Assembly (NCBI RefSeq): GCF_903064525.1
Contig: NZ_LR797830.1
Span: 310,001 to 374,000 of the forward strand
Length of the DNA stretch: 64,000 nucleotides
From: Methylacidimicrobium sp. AP8
GTDB lineage: Bacteria; Verrucomicrobiota; Verrucomicrobiia; Methylacidiphilales; Methylacidiphilaceae
Direction: 5' to 3'
The notes beneath the pieces are model-generated. The model was not told the origin of the DNA. It did no database searches and worked only from the letters and a program-made list of their open reading frames with translations. The stretch's first letter is position 1; every line of letters begins with the position of its first letter. A program made the position numbers and the translations under genes. Shown here piece after piece: positions 47,161-56,286 of the stretch.

Positions 47161-48617
47161 GGCGATCGCATCGCAGGAGAAAGATCTATCTGGTCGCCGG
47201 AGAGCCGAGCGGCGATACCCTCGGCGCGCTTTTGATCGAGGCCCTCCGGCGGCAGGACCCCGAGATCGTATGCCGCGGCGTCGGCGGCCCGAAGATGGCG
47301 GCCGCGGGCCAGCGGCAGACCGTCGACCTCACGGAGCACGCTGTCGTCGGCCTCGTGGAGGTGCTCCGTCATTATCGCGGGCTGCGGAAGCTCTTTCATC
47401 GCCTGCTGCGGGAAATCGAAGCGGCTCGCCCCGACGTGGTGGTGCTGATCGACTATCCCGGGTTCAACCTGCGTCTGGCTGCGGCCGTTCGTCGCCGATT
47501 GCCGAGCATCAAGCTGATCTATTACGTCAGTCCCCAGGTTTGGGCTTGGAAGCCCGGACGGGCCGAGCTTTTGTCGAAGACCGTCGATGAGCTTCTCGTC
47601 CTCTTCCCCTTCGAAGAGGAGTGGTATCGGCACCGGGGAATTCCGCTGACCGTCTCGTGCGTCGGTCACCCGCTCTGGGATCGCCTCCTGGTCAACCAGA
47701 GGCGGGAGCGGAAGCCGGGGGCGCCCATGACGATCGGGCTTTTGCCCGGCAGCCGGGAAAGTGAAATCGAGCGCCATCTTCCTCTCCTTCTGGAAACGGC
47801 AGCGGAGATGGACTGGCGGCGCGGCAACTTGGAATTTCTTTTGGTGACGCCCGATGCCCGCCGCGAAGCGTACGTCCGCCAGCAGTGGGCGGCTCGCGGG
47901 CCGGGCCCGGCGATCCGCCTGCGGGTCGGCTACGCCCTCTCCCACCTGGCCCGGTGCGACCTGGCGCTGCTCTGCTCCGGGTCGGCCTCGCTCGAATGCG
48001 CGGCGGTCGGAACCCCCCAGCTTCTCGTCTACAAGGCCAACCCCATCACCTATGCCGTGGCCAAGCGGGTGGTTCAGGTCCGCTATTTGAGCATCGTCAA
48101 CCTTTTGGCCGATGCGCCGGTCGTGCCGGAGCTCATCAGCGAAAAACTGACTTCCGGCGCGATCGCTGAGGCGGCCCTGCATCTTCTGGATCATCCGGAA
48201 GAACGCGCGGCGATGGTCCAAGCCATGCAAGCGGCGATTGAGCCGATCGCCCGGGCGGGGGCGAGCGCTCGGGCCGCGGCCCACGTCTTGGCGCTGGCCG
48301 ACCGGCCGTGCCAGGCCCGCGAGGCGGACGGATCGGCGGTGGGGCGTTTCCCGGGGAAGCGAACCCCGGAGGCGCTCGACGATTCTCGGGTCGGCAGCCT
48401 TGCTTCGGGAGGGCGGCCATCTCCGAAAAGCTTTCTCCTGCGGCTTGCCGAAAGGGCTCGTCTGTTTCGCTCCGGCTTGGTTTTCCATCCTCGCAGTGAG
48501 TCTTCTCATACGGCTGCGGTGGATTCATACAGCTCCGGTGGAAAACCAGCGCCCGGCCTCGCACCCAAGCCCATTTGCGGCGCCTCGGCTACGGAATTTG
48601 TGAGGAATGGCGGCTAG
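47157..48617 (+). CDS. lpxB: Lipid-A-disaccharide synthase with repeat-derived tail
   Basis: Joins lipid X and UDP-diacylglucosamine. The core shows AGEPSGDTLGA, the VGLVEVLRHY segment, YYVSPQVWAWKPGR, GLLPGSRESEIERHLP and NPITYAVAKR. The core ends near residue 385, as is usual for LpxB, but the frame continues to 486 residues. From about residue 420 the coding sequence is the palindromic repeat at 48414-48613, and the stop is the TAG of the CTAG next to the IS1182 element. Start ATG overlaps the preceding stop as ATGA. Confidence 0.9.
   Translation: MRRSHRRRKIYLVAGEPSGDTLGALLIEALRRQDPEIVCRGVGGPKMAAAGQRQTVDLTEHAVVGLVEVLRHYRGLRKLFHRLLREIEAARPDVVVLIDYPGFNLRLAAAVRRRLPSIKLIYYVSPQVWAWKPGRAELLSKTVDELLVLFPFEEEWYRHRGIPLTVSCVGHPLWDRLLVNQRRERKPGAPMTIGLLPGSRESEIERHLPLLLETAAEMDWRRGNLEFLLVTPDARREAYVRQQWAARGPGPAIRLRVGYALSHLARCDLALLCSGSASLECAAVGTPQLLVYKANPITYAVAKRVVQVRYLSIVNLLADAPVVPELISEKLTSGAIAEAALHLLDHPEERAAMVQAMQAAIEPIARAGASARAAAHVLALADRPCQAREADGSAVGRFPGKRTPEALDDSRVGSLASGGRPSPKSFLLRLAERARLFRSGLVFHPRSESSHTAAVDSYSSGGKPAPGLAPKPICGASATEFVRNGG
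48414..48613. repeat. Palindromic MITE-like element, copy B
   Basis: About 200 bases homologous to copy A at 18381-18558, including the GGTTTTCCATC / GGTGGAAAACC central hairpin (with some 22 extra loop bases) and the GCACCCAAGCCCATTTGCGG arm. The right end is followed by CTAG at 48614-48617, where the IS1182 element is inserted. The left flank is AGGG rather than CTAG. It lies within the 3' part of the lpxB frame. Confidence 0.85.
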
Positions 48618-50188
48618 CAGCCTGTCGGACTTTCCTTTTCCTTCTGGAATATGGTAAAAGAGGGCATGGCTGAGCGATTTGTGACGGTGGATCGGATGAC
48701 GCCGATGCTTTTGCCCGAGGACCTGCGAGATTGGGTGGAGGAGGACGACTTGGTGCATTTTGTCATCGAGGCGGTGGAGAGGATGGATCTGCGGGGCTTT
48801 CGGGTGAACGTACGCGGGACTGGGGACGCACAGTATCCGCCGTCGATGATGCTCTCGCTTTTGATTTATTGCTACGCCAACGGAATCTTTTCGAGTCGGA
48901 GGATTGAGGCAGCGACGCGGCGGGACGTGGCGGTGCGTTATCTTTGTGCGAACACCCATCCGGATCACGACACGATCTGCCGGTTTCGGCGGGAGAACTT
49001 TGCTGCGGTGGCGGACTGCTTTTTGAAGGTCTTGGAGTTGGCCCGGGAGATGAAGCTTTTGAAGGTCGGGGTGGTGAGTGTCGACGGGACGAAGATTCGG
49101 GCCAAGGCGAGCAAGCATCGGAATGTGACCTACGAGCGGGCCGGAGAACTGGTGGAGCTTTTGCGGGCGGATGTGGCAGATCTCTTGAAGAGGGCGGAGG
49201 AAGCGGACCGGAGAGAGGAAGCGGATCCGGGCAAGCTACCTGAGGAGATTGGTCGGCGGGAGCGGCTCCAGGCAAAGCTAGAGGAAGCGCAACGCCGACT
49301 GGAGGAACGGGCCAAGGAGCGAGCGGAGCGGGAGCGTGCGGATTACGAGCGGAAGGGAAAAGAACGGGAAGCTCGCAAGGGGAGTGCCAAAGGGCGGCAT
49401 ATCCACCCTCCGGAGGAGAAGCTTGGGGCGGAGGAGCAAAGCAAGCTGACCGATCCCGAGAGTCGGCTGATGCGCAAGAGTCGCAACGAAGCCTTTGAAC
49501 AGAGCTACAATGCGCAGGCGGCCGTGGATGCGGAAGGGAGTGCCTTGGTGCTTTCGGCTCGGGTGAGTGTGTGCGCCAACGATGCCGGCGAGTTGGAAGC
49601 CGACGTGCGGGCCATTCCTACGGAAGCCGGTCGGGTCCGTGCGGTGCTGGTAGACACGGGGTATGCCAATGGCGAACAGGTCGAGGCTCTGCAGGCGGAG
49701 GGAATCGAAGTCTACTGTCCGATGAGGGCTGAAGCTCTGGAATGCCGCCGGCGATACGAGTTCCGGCCCACCGATCGTCGACGGGAGAAGCCCGTGGAAT
49801 ATACCGCCCCGTGGAGACGCAAGATGGTTGAGAAGCTCGCCAGTCCGGAAGGCCGCCGCCTCTATGCTCGACGCAAGCAGACGGTCGAACCGGTCTTCGG
49901 CATCATCAAATCGGTAATGGGCTTCCGGGCGTTTCGGCTCCGCGGGCAAGCCAAAGTCCAGGGCGAATGGTCCTTGGTCTGCTTGGCGTACAACTTCAAG
50001 CGACTTTGGAAGCTTGGGGGAGCCCGCAAGCCCGGTTCCCTTCCGATTGGATCCCTATGGTCGCTCTCCGCCGGAAAAACGGTCGTCGCATTGTCTTGGT
50101 TTTTAGGGTTCCCGAGACAATCGCTCCCCATGCCGCATCGGACCGTCGCCGCATCGTGGCAAACTCTCGTACTAAGGCCGACAGGCTG
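48618..50188 (+). mobile_element. IS1182-family insertion sequence
   Basis: An intact-looking element of 1571 bases with terminal inverted repeats. The left end is CAGCCTGTCGGAC and the right end, on the other strand, CAGCCTGTCGGCC. CTAG occurs on both sides (48614-48617 and 50189-50192), consistent with a target duplication of four bases. It carries one transposase gene. It is inserted at the end of palindromic repeat copy B. Confidence 0.9.
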
Positions 50189-50192
50189 CTAG
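48651..50192 (+). CDS. IS1182-family transposase
   Basis: A 513-residue DDE transposase, apparently intact. The N-terminal domain reads RFVTVDRMTPMLLPEDLRDW and the catalytic acids are visible in order: Asp of VVSVDGTKIRAKAS, Asp of AVLVDTGYANGEQ, and Glu of KQTVEPVFGIIK. A charged coiled-coil insertion of about 100 residues (EERAKERAERERADYE) separates the first two. The stop TAG is supplied by the CTAG duplication just outside the element. Confidence 0.93.
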   Translation: MVKEGMAERFVTVDRMTPMLLPEDLRDWVEEDDLVHFVIEAVERMDLRGFRVNVRGTGDAQYPPSMMLSLLIYCYANGIFSSRRIEAATRRDVAVRYLCANTHPDHDTICRFRRENFAAVADCFLKVLELAREMKLLKVGVVSVDGTKIRAKASKHRNVTYERAGELVELLRADVADLLKRAEEADRREEADPGKLPEEIGRRERLQAKLEEAQRRLEERAKERAERERADYERKGKEREARKGSAKGRHIHPPEEKLGAEEQSKLTDPESRLMRKSRNEAFEQSYNAQAAVDAEGSALVLSARVSVCANDAGELEADVRAIPTEAGRVRAVLVDTGYANGEQVEALQAEGIEVYCPMRAEALECRRRYEFRPTDRRREKPVEYTAPWRRKMVEKLASPEGRRLYARRKQTVEPVFGIIKSVMGFRAFRLRGQAKVQGEWSLVCLAYNFKRLWKLGGARKPGSLPIGSLWSLSAGKTVVALSWFLGFPRQSLPMPHRTVAASWQTLVLRPTGC

Positions 50193-50213
50193 AAGCCCCT
50201 GCCGGTCGCGCGC

Positions 50214-51605
50214 TTAGTTCCTTCTGGCTGTAGGCAGGCGGACGAGCAGCTCGGGCGGGTCGGCCCGCTGATCCTGCAGCAGCCCGCTGTAGAAGAGGCG
50301 GAAGACATAGCCGTAGAAGCGCTGGTGCGGAACGGGATGATCGAGGCGATAGGTCACGCGGAGAACCTCGACCCCGTTGGCTCCCCAGCGCGGAAAGGCG
50401 TTTTCGAAGCCGACCGTCAGCCGCGCATTCGTCGGCACGATGATGCCCGCGTCGATCTGATCGTAGGCGTAAAACTGGTAGCTGATCTGATCCAGTGCGA
50501 TTTTCGACCGGGGGCTCGCGGCGATACGGAAGCGGAAGATCAGCTCCTGGCCGAACGGACTCCCGCTCCCGCTCCGCCGTTCGACTCCGAGAAGCTGCAA
50601 GGGGGTCTTGGCCCGATGGAGAAATGCCGCCTCGCTGGCGTCGATCCCCGCCGCCTGGGCCTCCGCTTCCAAGCGGATCCGCGCCTTCTCGTAGGATGCG
50701 CCCGCCACGGCGGGGCCTAACGAAACGATCCGGCTCCAGTATTCGGTCGCCCGGGAAACATTCTTCTGCTCCTCTGCGAGCTCGCCTTGTTGTTCTAAGA
50801 CGGCGGGGTTTTGCGGATCGAGCTCTTCGGCGCGCGAGAGGGCGGCGCGGGCCAGATCCCGGTCACCCTCGTTCCGGAAGCGTTTGGCTTCCTGGAGCAG
50901 GGCGGCCACTCGTTCGCCGTTGGTCAGGGCGGGAGGGGCCAGGCGCCCGCCTGTAGGGCGCGGATCGAGGAGCAGCGAGAGGGAGTGGCCGTCATCATGG
51001 GTCGACGGAAGGGGTGCCCGCGGGGCTAAAAGCGACGGGATCGGCGAGTCTTGTGCCGTAGACCCGGCCGCGGAGGCGGGCATCAGAGCGGGAGCCTGCG
51101 TGTCTCCCTTGATCCGGTGGCGGAACCAAAAAACCGAGAGAAGGGCGATCCCTTGGAGGCCTACCACGAGGGCGGCAAAACGGAGGGACCAGGAGTAGAT
51201 CTTGGAGGCTGCCGGCTTCGGGGATGGCGGCGGGCGCTGCGGGGCAGTCGAGCCGCGCGGCTCCGGAAGCGGGGAGACCTCGGTCGGCTCCTCTTCTGGG
51301 GGTGCCGGCGGGGAAGCAGAAGCGCCGGCAACCGGTGCGGGGCGCAGGCCGAGAAGGGATCCGGAAGGGGAGGAGGTCGGCGGAGGCGGGGGAAGAGATA
51401 GATCCGGCCGGCGCGCCGCCAGAAGGAGGGGCAATCGCCTGGCCGCGGCCCGCAGAGCGGCTGCGTCGATGGCCTTGGCTGCTGCAACCGGCTCCGAGGT
51501 GGGCGTCGTCGGTGCGATCGAGGCGGGGGACGAGGCGAAGGAAGGCGTTGATTCTCGATTCGGCGCGGCTAAGCTAGCTGCGTCAACCTCTTTCTGATCT
51601 TGCAT
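50214..51605 (-). CDS. TPR-containing single-pass membrane protein
   Basis: A 463-residue protein of unknown function: a Pro/Ala/Ser-rich N-terminal region of about 150 residues, one transmembrane helix (LRFAALVVGLQGIALLSVFW), a short tetratricopeptide stretch (ALSRAEELDPQNPAVLEQQG) and a C-terminal beta-rich domain. The start at 51605 shares bases with the divergent sigma-factor ATG; TTG 51626 and GTG 51617 are alternatives. Shared regulation with the sigma operon is likely. Confidence 0.7.
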   Translation of the reverse strand: MQDQKEVDAASLAAPNRESTPSFASSPASIAPTTPTSEPVAAAKAIDAAALRAAARRLPLLLAARRPDLSLPPPPPTSSPSGSLLGLRPAPVAGASASPPAPPEEEPTEVSPLPEPRGSTAPQRPPPSPKPAASKIYSWSLRFAALVVGLQGIALLSVFWFRHRIKGDTQAPALMPASAAGSTAQDSPIPSLLAPRAPLPSTHDDGHSLSLLLDPRPTGGRLAPPALTNGERVAALLQEAKRFRNEGDRDLARAALSRAEELDPQNPAVLEQQGELAEEQKNVSRATEYWSRIVSLGPAVAGASYEKARIRLEAEAQAAGIDASEAAFLHRAKTPLQLLGVERRSGSGSPFGQELIFRFRIAASPRSKIALDQISYQFYAYDQIDAGIIVPTNARLTVGFENAFPRWGANGVEVLRVTYRLDHPVPHQRFYGYVFRLFYSGLLQDQRADPPELLVRLPTARRN

Positions 51606-52209
51606 GGAAAAACCCACGCCGAACAACCCGATACGGGAGCCGACGGACCGCGAACTAGTCCTGTCCCTGCAGAATGGGGATCTTGGCGCGTTCGATCAGC
51701 TTGTCAAGAGGTATCAAGCCCGGCTCTATCGGGTGATCTATGGGGTCCTGCTGCATCATGAGGACACGAATGACGTTCTCATGGAAACACTTGTGAAGGC
51801 ATATCGCAATATCGGCCGGTTTCGGATCGGAGCATCCTTCTATACCTGGATTTATCGGATCGCGATCAACGCCGCGATCAGCTACCGGAGAAAGACCGCC
51901 CGCTTCCGGCAGGCCGGCGGGGCCGGGAGCCAGGCGGATGACGAAGAGAAGATGCCGGAGGCCTTCGTGGACGAGCCGGCGGGAAAGGAGGCGCTGCGCA
52001 AGATGGAGCTTCAGGAGCTGCACCAGGAGATCGAGCGGGCGCTCTCTCAGTTGAGCGAGGCCCATCGCGCGGTGGTCACCCTCTTTGATATCGAAGGGTT
52101 GAGCCATGCGGAAATCGCCAAGATCGTGGGGTGCAGCGAAGGAACCGTTCGCTCTCGGCTCTTTTACGCCCATAAACGTTTGCGAGAATCGCTGCGTAAT
52201 TATGTTTGA
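51604..52209 (+). CDS. ECF-type RNA polymerase sigma factor
   Basis: A 201-residue group 4 sigma factor. Region 2 is visible (FDQLVKRYQARLYRVIYG, ending with TWIYRIAINAAISYRR) and region 4 with a helix-turn-helix (AHRAVVTLFDIEGLSHAEIA, GCSEGTVRSRLFYAHKRL). Region 3 is absent, as expected. No ribosome site is obvious before the ATG. It heads an operon with a membrane protein, an HtrA-like protein and a MotB-like protein. Confidence 0.92.
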   Translation: MEKPTPNNPIREPTDRELVLSLQNGDLGAFDQLVKRYQARLYRVIYGVLLHHEDTNDVLMETLVKAYRNIGRFRIGASFYTWIYRIAINAAISYRRKTARFRQAGGAGSQADDEEKMPEAFVDEPAGKEALRKMELQELHQEIERALSQLSEAHRAVVTLFDIEGLSHAEIAKIVGCSEGTVRSRLFYAHKRLRESLRNYV

Positions 52210-52247
52210 CGTCGGAGTTGAGAGCGGAGCAAAGTTTGAGGTCAACG

Positions 52248-52772
52248 ATGAACGGGCAGCAAGAGAATGAAACGAAATTGAACGAGCAGTTGCGGTTTTT
52301 TTTCAGCCGTAGACTGGCGGAGAGGGCGACGCCCGAGTATTTCGAGGAAATGCTGGGGCAGGTGCATCGCAGGCTGCATCAAGATCTTGTGCAACAGCCT
52401 AGCTGGTGGGAACGGCTAGGGGACCTGCTCGCTCCTTTCTCCCCGGGGTTGCGCCCGCTGCTCGTTCGGTTCGCGTTGCCAGCGATCCTGCTCACCGCGG
52501 GCGCGGGCTTCCTGCTGCAACATGACCGCGCCGGGGAGCAGTCCCTCGCCCGTTCCCAGGCGGTCGAAGCCTCTTCAGCGGCGAGCCTCGCCGACGCGAG
52601 CCCGGCCCTGCTCGCGAAGGTGAAGGAAGAGAGCAGGCGGTCCCTAGTCGCGCCGGCAAGGGGCTCGGGAGTCAGGGAGGAAATGGCAACTAAGGCGAAA
52701 GACCCGGAGAATGGAGGACGATCGTTCGTGAGTGTGCTCCCCGTCCGGTATGAAGCCAGCGTTGACTTTTAA
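52248..52772 (+). CDS. Putative anti-sigma factor, single-pass membrane protein
   Basis: A 174-residue protein directly after the sigma factor: N-terminal polar domain of about 75 residues with RRLAERATPEYFEEML, one hydrophobic helix (LLVRFALPAILLTAGAGFLL) and a polar, probably periplasmic tail. Size, topology and position are those of ECF anti-sigma factors, but no zinc-binding HxxxCxxC motif is present. ATG 52248 follows GAGG; 52206 is a longer alternative. Confidence 0.6.
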   Translation: MNGQQENETKLNEQLRFFFSRRLAERATPEYFEEMLGQVHRRLHQDLVQQPSWWERLGDLLAPFSPGLRPLLVRFALPAILLTAGAGFLLQHDRAGEQSLARSQAVEASSAASLADASPALLAKVKEESRRSLVAPARGSGVREEMATKAKDPENGGRSFVSVLPVRYEASVDF

Positions 52773-53823
52773 CCACTCCCTCTGCGCAGCCGTTCTCCTT
52801 TCCTTGTCGGGTGCAGGTTCCTGCCTGGCAGGACAGGAGTCGGTATCGTCGCTGGCATCGGACGTCGGTCGAATTTTCCGCACCGCCAGGCATGCGGTCG
52901 TACGCGTGCGGGTCCGGCACGAATCGACGGATGCGGTCTGCAGCGGGTTCTTCATCGATGCGAACGGCACGGTCGCGACGGTTTCCGAACTGGTATCCCC
53001 GGGACAGGAGATCCGCGTGGAGTCGGAAAGAGGGGTTCTACCCGCGGTTCTCCTCGGGCAGGACAGCCGGACCGGTTTGGCCCTTTTGCGGACGCCGTCG
53101 AACGGGCCGACCCCATTTCTCCGGGTTGCCGGGGACACGGAGCCCGAGGCGGGATCCTTCGTCGTAGGAGTGGGCTATCCCTTTAACCTCTCCGCTTCGC
53201 CGATCGTCGGACTGGTTTTGGGCTCGGACCGGCAGTTCCAGGACCGCCTCTTTTGTGTCTCCCATATCCGCGTCGATATGACCATCAGCCCGGGGGAGCT
53301 AGGAGCCCCCCTGCTCGATCTTCAGGGCCGCGTGATCGGAGTGGCCACGATGGTCGTCAACGAGGGAAGGTGGGCCTACGCGCTGCCGGTACGGGCTGTG
53401 AAGCGCGTGGTCGCCGACTTGCGCCGGTACGGGCGTGTGCGGTATGCATGGGCCGGAATCGGGGTATCTCGGGTCGGAGGGGACCGGGGGGAGAGCTTTG
53501 TCGCCATCACCCGGCTTTTCCCCAACTCGGCGGCGAGAGCCAGCGGGCTGCAGGAAGGAGACCGGCTGGAGCAGATCAACGGCAAGCCGGTCCATCATCT
53601 GTCGGACGTGGTGGACGCCTCTTTTTACGCTCCGGTAGGCCGTCCGATGGTCATCGCCGTCTCGCGAAACGGGAAAATCGAGCGCTTTTCTCTGCTGGTG
53701 GGTGACCGGCCGGCGGACAATCCGGGAGGAGCGCCGGGCTCGTCCCCGGCGACGGCCGAAGCCTCGCCGACTGCACCTCCATCGGCGGGATCGGCGGAGA
53801 AAACGGGAGGCGGTGCCAATTAG
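52732..53823 (+). CDS. HtrA-like protein lacking the catalytic triad, with PDZ domain
   Basis: A 363-residue exported protein (signal stretch SLCAAVLLSLSGAGSCLA) with a trypsin-like domain and a C-terminal PDZ domain (ARASGLQEGDRLEQINGKPV). Aligned by eye with DegP, the catalytic His position is Glu (VATVSELV), the Asp position is Gly (SRTGLALL) and the Ser position is Leu (GELGAPLLD). It is therefore probably a non-cleaving sensor or scaffold. Start is GTG 52732 (GGAGG 13 bases upstream); ATG 52750 is an alternative. It overlaps the putative anti-sigma gene. Confidence 0.8.
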   Translation: MCSPSGMKPALTFNHSLCAAVLLSLSGAGSCLAGQESVSSLASDVGRIFRTARHAVVRVRVRHESTDAVCSGFFIDANGTVATVSELVSPGQEIRVESERGVLPAVLLGQDSRTGLALLRTPSNGPTPFLRVAGDTEPEAGSFVVGVGYPFNLSASPIVGLVLGSDRQFQDRLFCVSHIRVDMTISPGELGAPLLDLQGRVIGVATMVVNEGRWAYALPVRAVKRVVADLRRYGRVRYAWAGIGVSRVGGDRGESFVAITRLFPNSAARASGLQEGDRLEQINGKPVHHLSDVVDASFYAPVGRPMVIAVSRNGKIERFSLLVGDRPADNPGGAPGSSPATAEASPTAPPSAGSAEKTGGGAN

Positions 53824-53925
53824 CGTGCTCTGCGAGCACTCCGGCTATCCGGGAGGCGAAAGGGGCGGATTACGCCGGTCGGAGGAGAGAGGCCGTGCGC
53901 GAGGCCGCCTAGGCGGATCGTTGCG

Positions 53926-54840
53926 ATGGCGGACAGAGAGAGCCAAAACCCTGTGGTGATTCCGGCCGACCCGCCGCCCCGGACGCGACCGACGGTGGTG
54001 CCGTACGGCGGGATCGGGGGACTCCTTTTTTGGGTCAGCGTTTCCGTCTTTCTCGGGATCGGAACCTTCCACTTTTATCGTCTCTTCACGGTTCGCGATC
54101 GCGAAGCGCGGGCCTTGCAGGGAGACTCGGAGCTTCTCCGGAGAGAAAACCAGAAGATGCGCGCGGTCGTCGATCAGCTGCAAACCGAGCTCAGCCAAAC
54201 GGGCACCCTCTTGCGGCTCCAGCAGGACCTCTTGAGCCAGGCCCCGGCGGCGAACGGAGCCGGGCAGAAGGTCGAAGAGAAGGGCGAAGCGTTAACCCCT
54301 TCGCAAACCCTGGAGCTTCGCGCCCTGGAGGAACGGCTCGACAAGGCGTTGGCCGCCCGGATCTCCGCCAAGGAAGCCTCGATCCTCCCGCAAGAAAGGG
54401 GGGTTGTCATCGCCCTCGACTCGCGTGTGCTCTTTCCGGGAGCCGGCCCCAAGATCGGAGCTCCCGGCGAGGCGCTTCTCCATGAAGTCGCGGCCGGCCT
54501 GCAGCCGATCCTGGGATCGGCGGAAGTGCGGATCGTGGCGTTCGCCGATTCTGCGCCGGCGGTCCCCGGCGCCCGCAAGAACGCCGCAGGCAACTGGGAA
54601 GCTTGCTCCCTGCGTTCGGCGGCCGTGGCCAAGGCCTTGGTCGAGGTCGAGCACCTGCCGGCCGGTCAAGTCGTGGCCTCCTGCCGCGGGGCCGTGCCCG
54701 TCGCGGAGAGCGGTAGCGCGGACAACCAGGGATATTCCGGGCGCCGGTTGGAAATCGGCATCTTCCTGGACAAAACGCCGGTGACAGCCGAGGCGAGCCC
54801 GGACCGCGGGCCGGTCAGCGGCCGCCAAGGTGAAAGGTAG
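53926..54840 (+). CDS. MotB/OmpA-like envelope protein
   Basis: A 304-residue protein with one membrane helix (GLLFWVSVSVFLGIGTFHFY), a coiled-coil region (SELLRRENQKMRAVVDQLQT) and a C-terminal domain resembling the OmpA/MotB peptidoglycan-binding fold (DSRVLFPGAGPKI, EVRIVAFADSA, SLRSAAVAKALVE, GYSGRRLEIGI). No MotA partner is nearby, so a structural or signalling role is more likely than motility. It ends antisense to rpsU (26 bases shared). Confidence 0.7.
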   Translation: MADRESQNPVVIPADPPPRTRPTVVPYGGIGGLLFWVSVSVFLGIGTFHFYRLFTVRDREARALQGDSELLRRENQKMRAVVDQLQTELSQTGTLLRLQQDLLSQAPAANGAGQKVEEKGEALTPSQTLELRALEERLDKALAARISAKEASILPQERGVVIALDSRVLFPGAGPKIGAPGEALLHEVAAGLQPILGSAEVRIVAFADSAPAVPGARKNAAGNWEACSLRSAAVAKALVEVEHLPAGQVVASCRGAVPVAESGSADNQGYSGRRLEIGIFLDKTPVTAEASPDRGPVSGRQGER

Positions 54841-55009
54841 ACATCTTCAGCCGGGCTTCCTTCGCCTTCCTTCGGCGGCGATCGGAAGGTTTTTCGAAGG
54901 CACGCCGCGCGCGCGCTTCGCGTAGGGTTCCTTCGCGGTCGAGCTTGCGTTTGAGCCGTCGGAGAGCCTTGTCGATCGACTCCCCTTTCTTCACTCGGAC
55001 TTCGGTCAT
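54815..55009 (-). CDS. rpsU: 30S ribosomal protein S21
   Basis: A 64-residue, strongly basic protein with the S21 start VRVKKGESIDKALRRLKRKL and the Arg/Lys-rich C-terminus. ATG 55009 has a GGAGG site. Length is normal. It is one of the few genes here whose 3' end overlaps a convergent gene. Confidence 0.93.
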   Translation of the reverse strand: MTEVRVKKGESIDKALRRLKRKLDREGTLREARARRAFEKPSDRRRRKAKEARLKMSTFHLGGR

Positions 55010-55066
55010 TAGCCTCCAGTTTCCTTTGTTGCCGTTACGGGAAATCGCGCCTCTTTTTCCCGAAAA

Positions 55067-56070
55067 TTAGTTTTCCTCGGCTTCCGTATCGGGGAACAAC
55101 ACGGCTGCACCCGTGACACGGCCTTCGCGCAGGGCGCTTAGCGCCTCGTTCGCGTGCGCGAGCGGATACGAGCGGAAGTGAGTACGAAAATGGATCTCTC
55201 CTGCTAAGGAAAAGAATTCTTCGCCGTCCTGCCGCGTCAGGTTGGCTACCGACACGATCTCCCTTTCTTCCCAAAGCAGGCGGTAGGGAAAGGAGGGAAT
55301 ATCGCTCATGTGGATCCCTGCGCAGATGACTTTCCCCCCGCGATCGACGGCCCGCAGGGCGGCCGGAACCAGATCGCCGACAGGCGCGAAGAGGATGGCC
55401 GCCTCAAGAAGGTCGGGCGGAGAGTCGGTGGAGGCGCCTGTCCAGACCGCGCCTAGGTCGCGAGCCAAGGACTGCGCCGCGACGTCGCCCGGGCGGCTGA
55501 AGGCGTAGACCTCTTTCCCTTGGGCGACGGCGAGCTGGACCAACAGATGCGCGGCTGCGCCGAATCGTAGAACCCCAGCCTCTTGGCCGACTGCGCCTTC
55601 CGGTAGGATCGGTACCCGATGAGCCCGGCGCAGAGAAGAGGGGCCGCTTCTCCGTCGGAGTATCCCTCGGGCAGAGGAAAAGCGAAACGCTCGTCGGCCG
55701 ACACGTATTCGGCGTACCCGCCGTCCCGGGTGTAACCGGTGAATTCCGGATGCTCGCAGAGATTTTCGCGCCCGCTGCGGCAGAAACGGCAGGACCCGCA
55801 GGTCCTGCCCAGCCAAGGAATTCCGACGCGATCACCCACCGAAAATCGGTGCGCCCCCGGGCCGGAGCGGACGACCACCCCTACGATCTCATGGCCGGGA
55901 ACGAGCGGCAATTTCGGCTTCGGGAGCTCTCCATCGATGACGTGGAGATCAGTCCGGCAGACGCCGCAGGCCAGCACGCGGACGAGGATCTCCCCCTCGC
56001 GGGGTTCGGGCGTCGGCAGCTCGCTCTCCACCAGAGGCTTGCCCGGTCCGGGCCACACCATGGCTTTCAT
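55067..56070 (-). pseudogene. Zinc-dependent alcohol dehydrogenase, frameshifted
   Basis: Two frames rebuild one AdhP-type alcohol dehydrogenase of about 334 residues. The N-terminal part (from ATG 56070) has the catalytic-zinc CGVCRTDLHV and GHE and the structural-zinc CGSCRFCRSGRENLC. After RLGFY near 55565 the frame is lost, and the C-terminal NAD-binding half continues in another frame with RFGAAAHLLVQLA. Inserting one G would restore TAC GGA TTC GGC. Either a real single-base loss in the Rossmann motif or a sequencing error. Confidence 0.85.
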
Positions 56071-56286
56071 CGATCGAAGAAAGATTTCCTTTTCCGCGTT
56101 CGCGCGGTTGAAAACACCCAGACTATCCCGCCGGCCCCGCGCCGTCAACCGGATCCCCTCCTGGAGTCTTGACGAACGCGCAAGCGAGCCCCTACGCTTC
56201 GCGAATCAGCTCGAAAGCCGGTTCGGGAGAACCGGCCTGGAGCCTGGGAGCAACAAAAGCGACAATCGGGCTGGTCGGAAGATCTC

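Noticed and set aside
55453-56148. A short stand-alone alcohol dehydrogenase
   Set aside because: The missing half continues in another frame after a one-base loss, so it is one broken gene.
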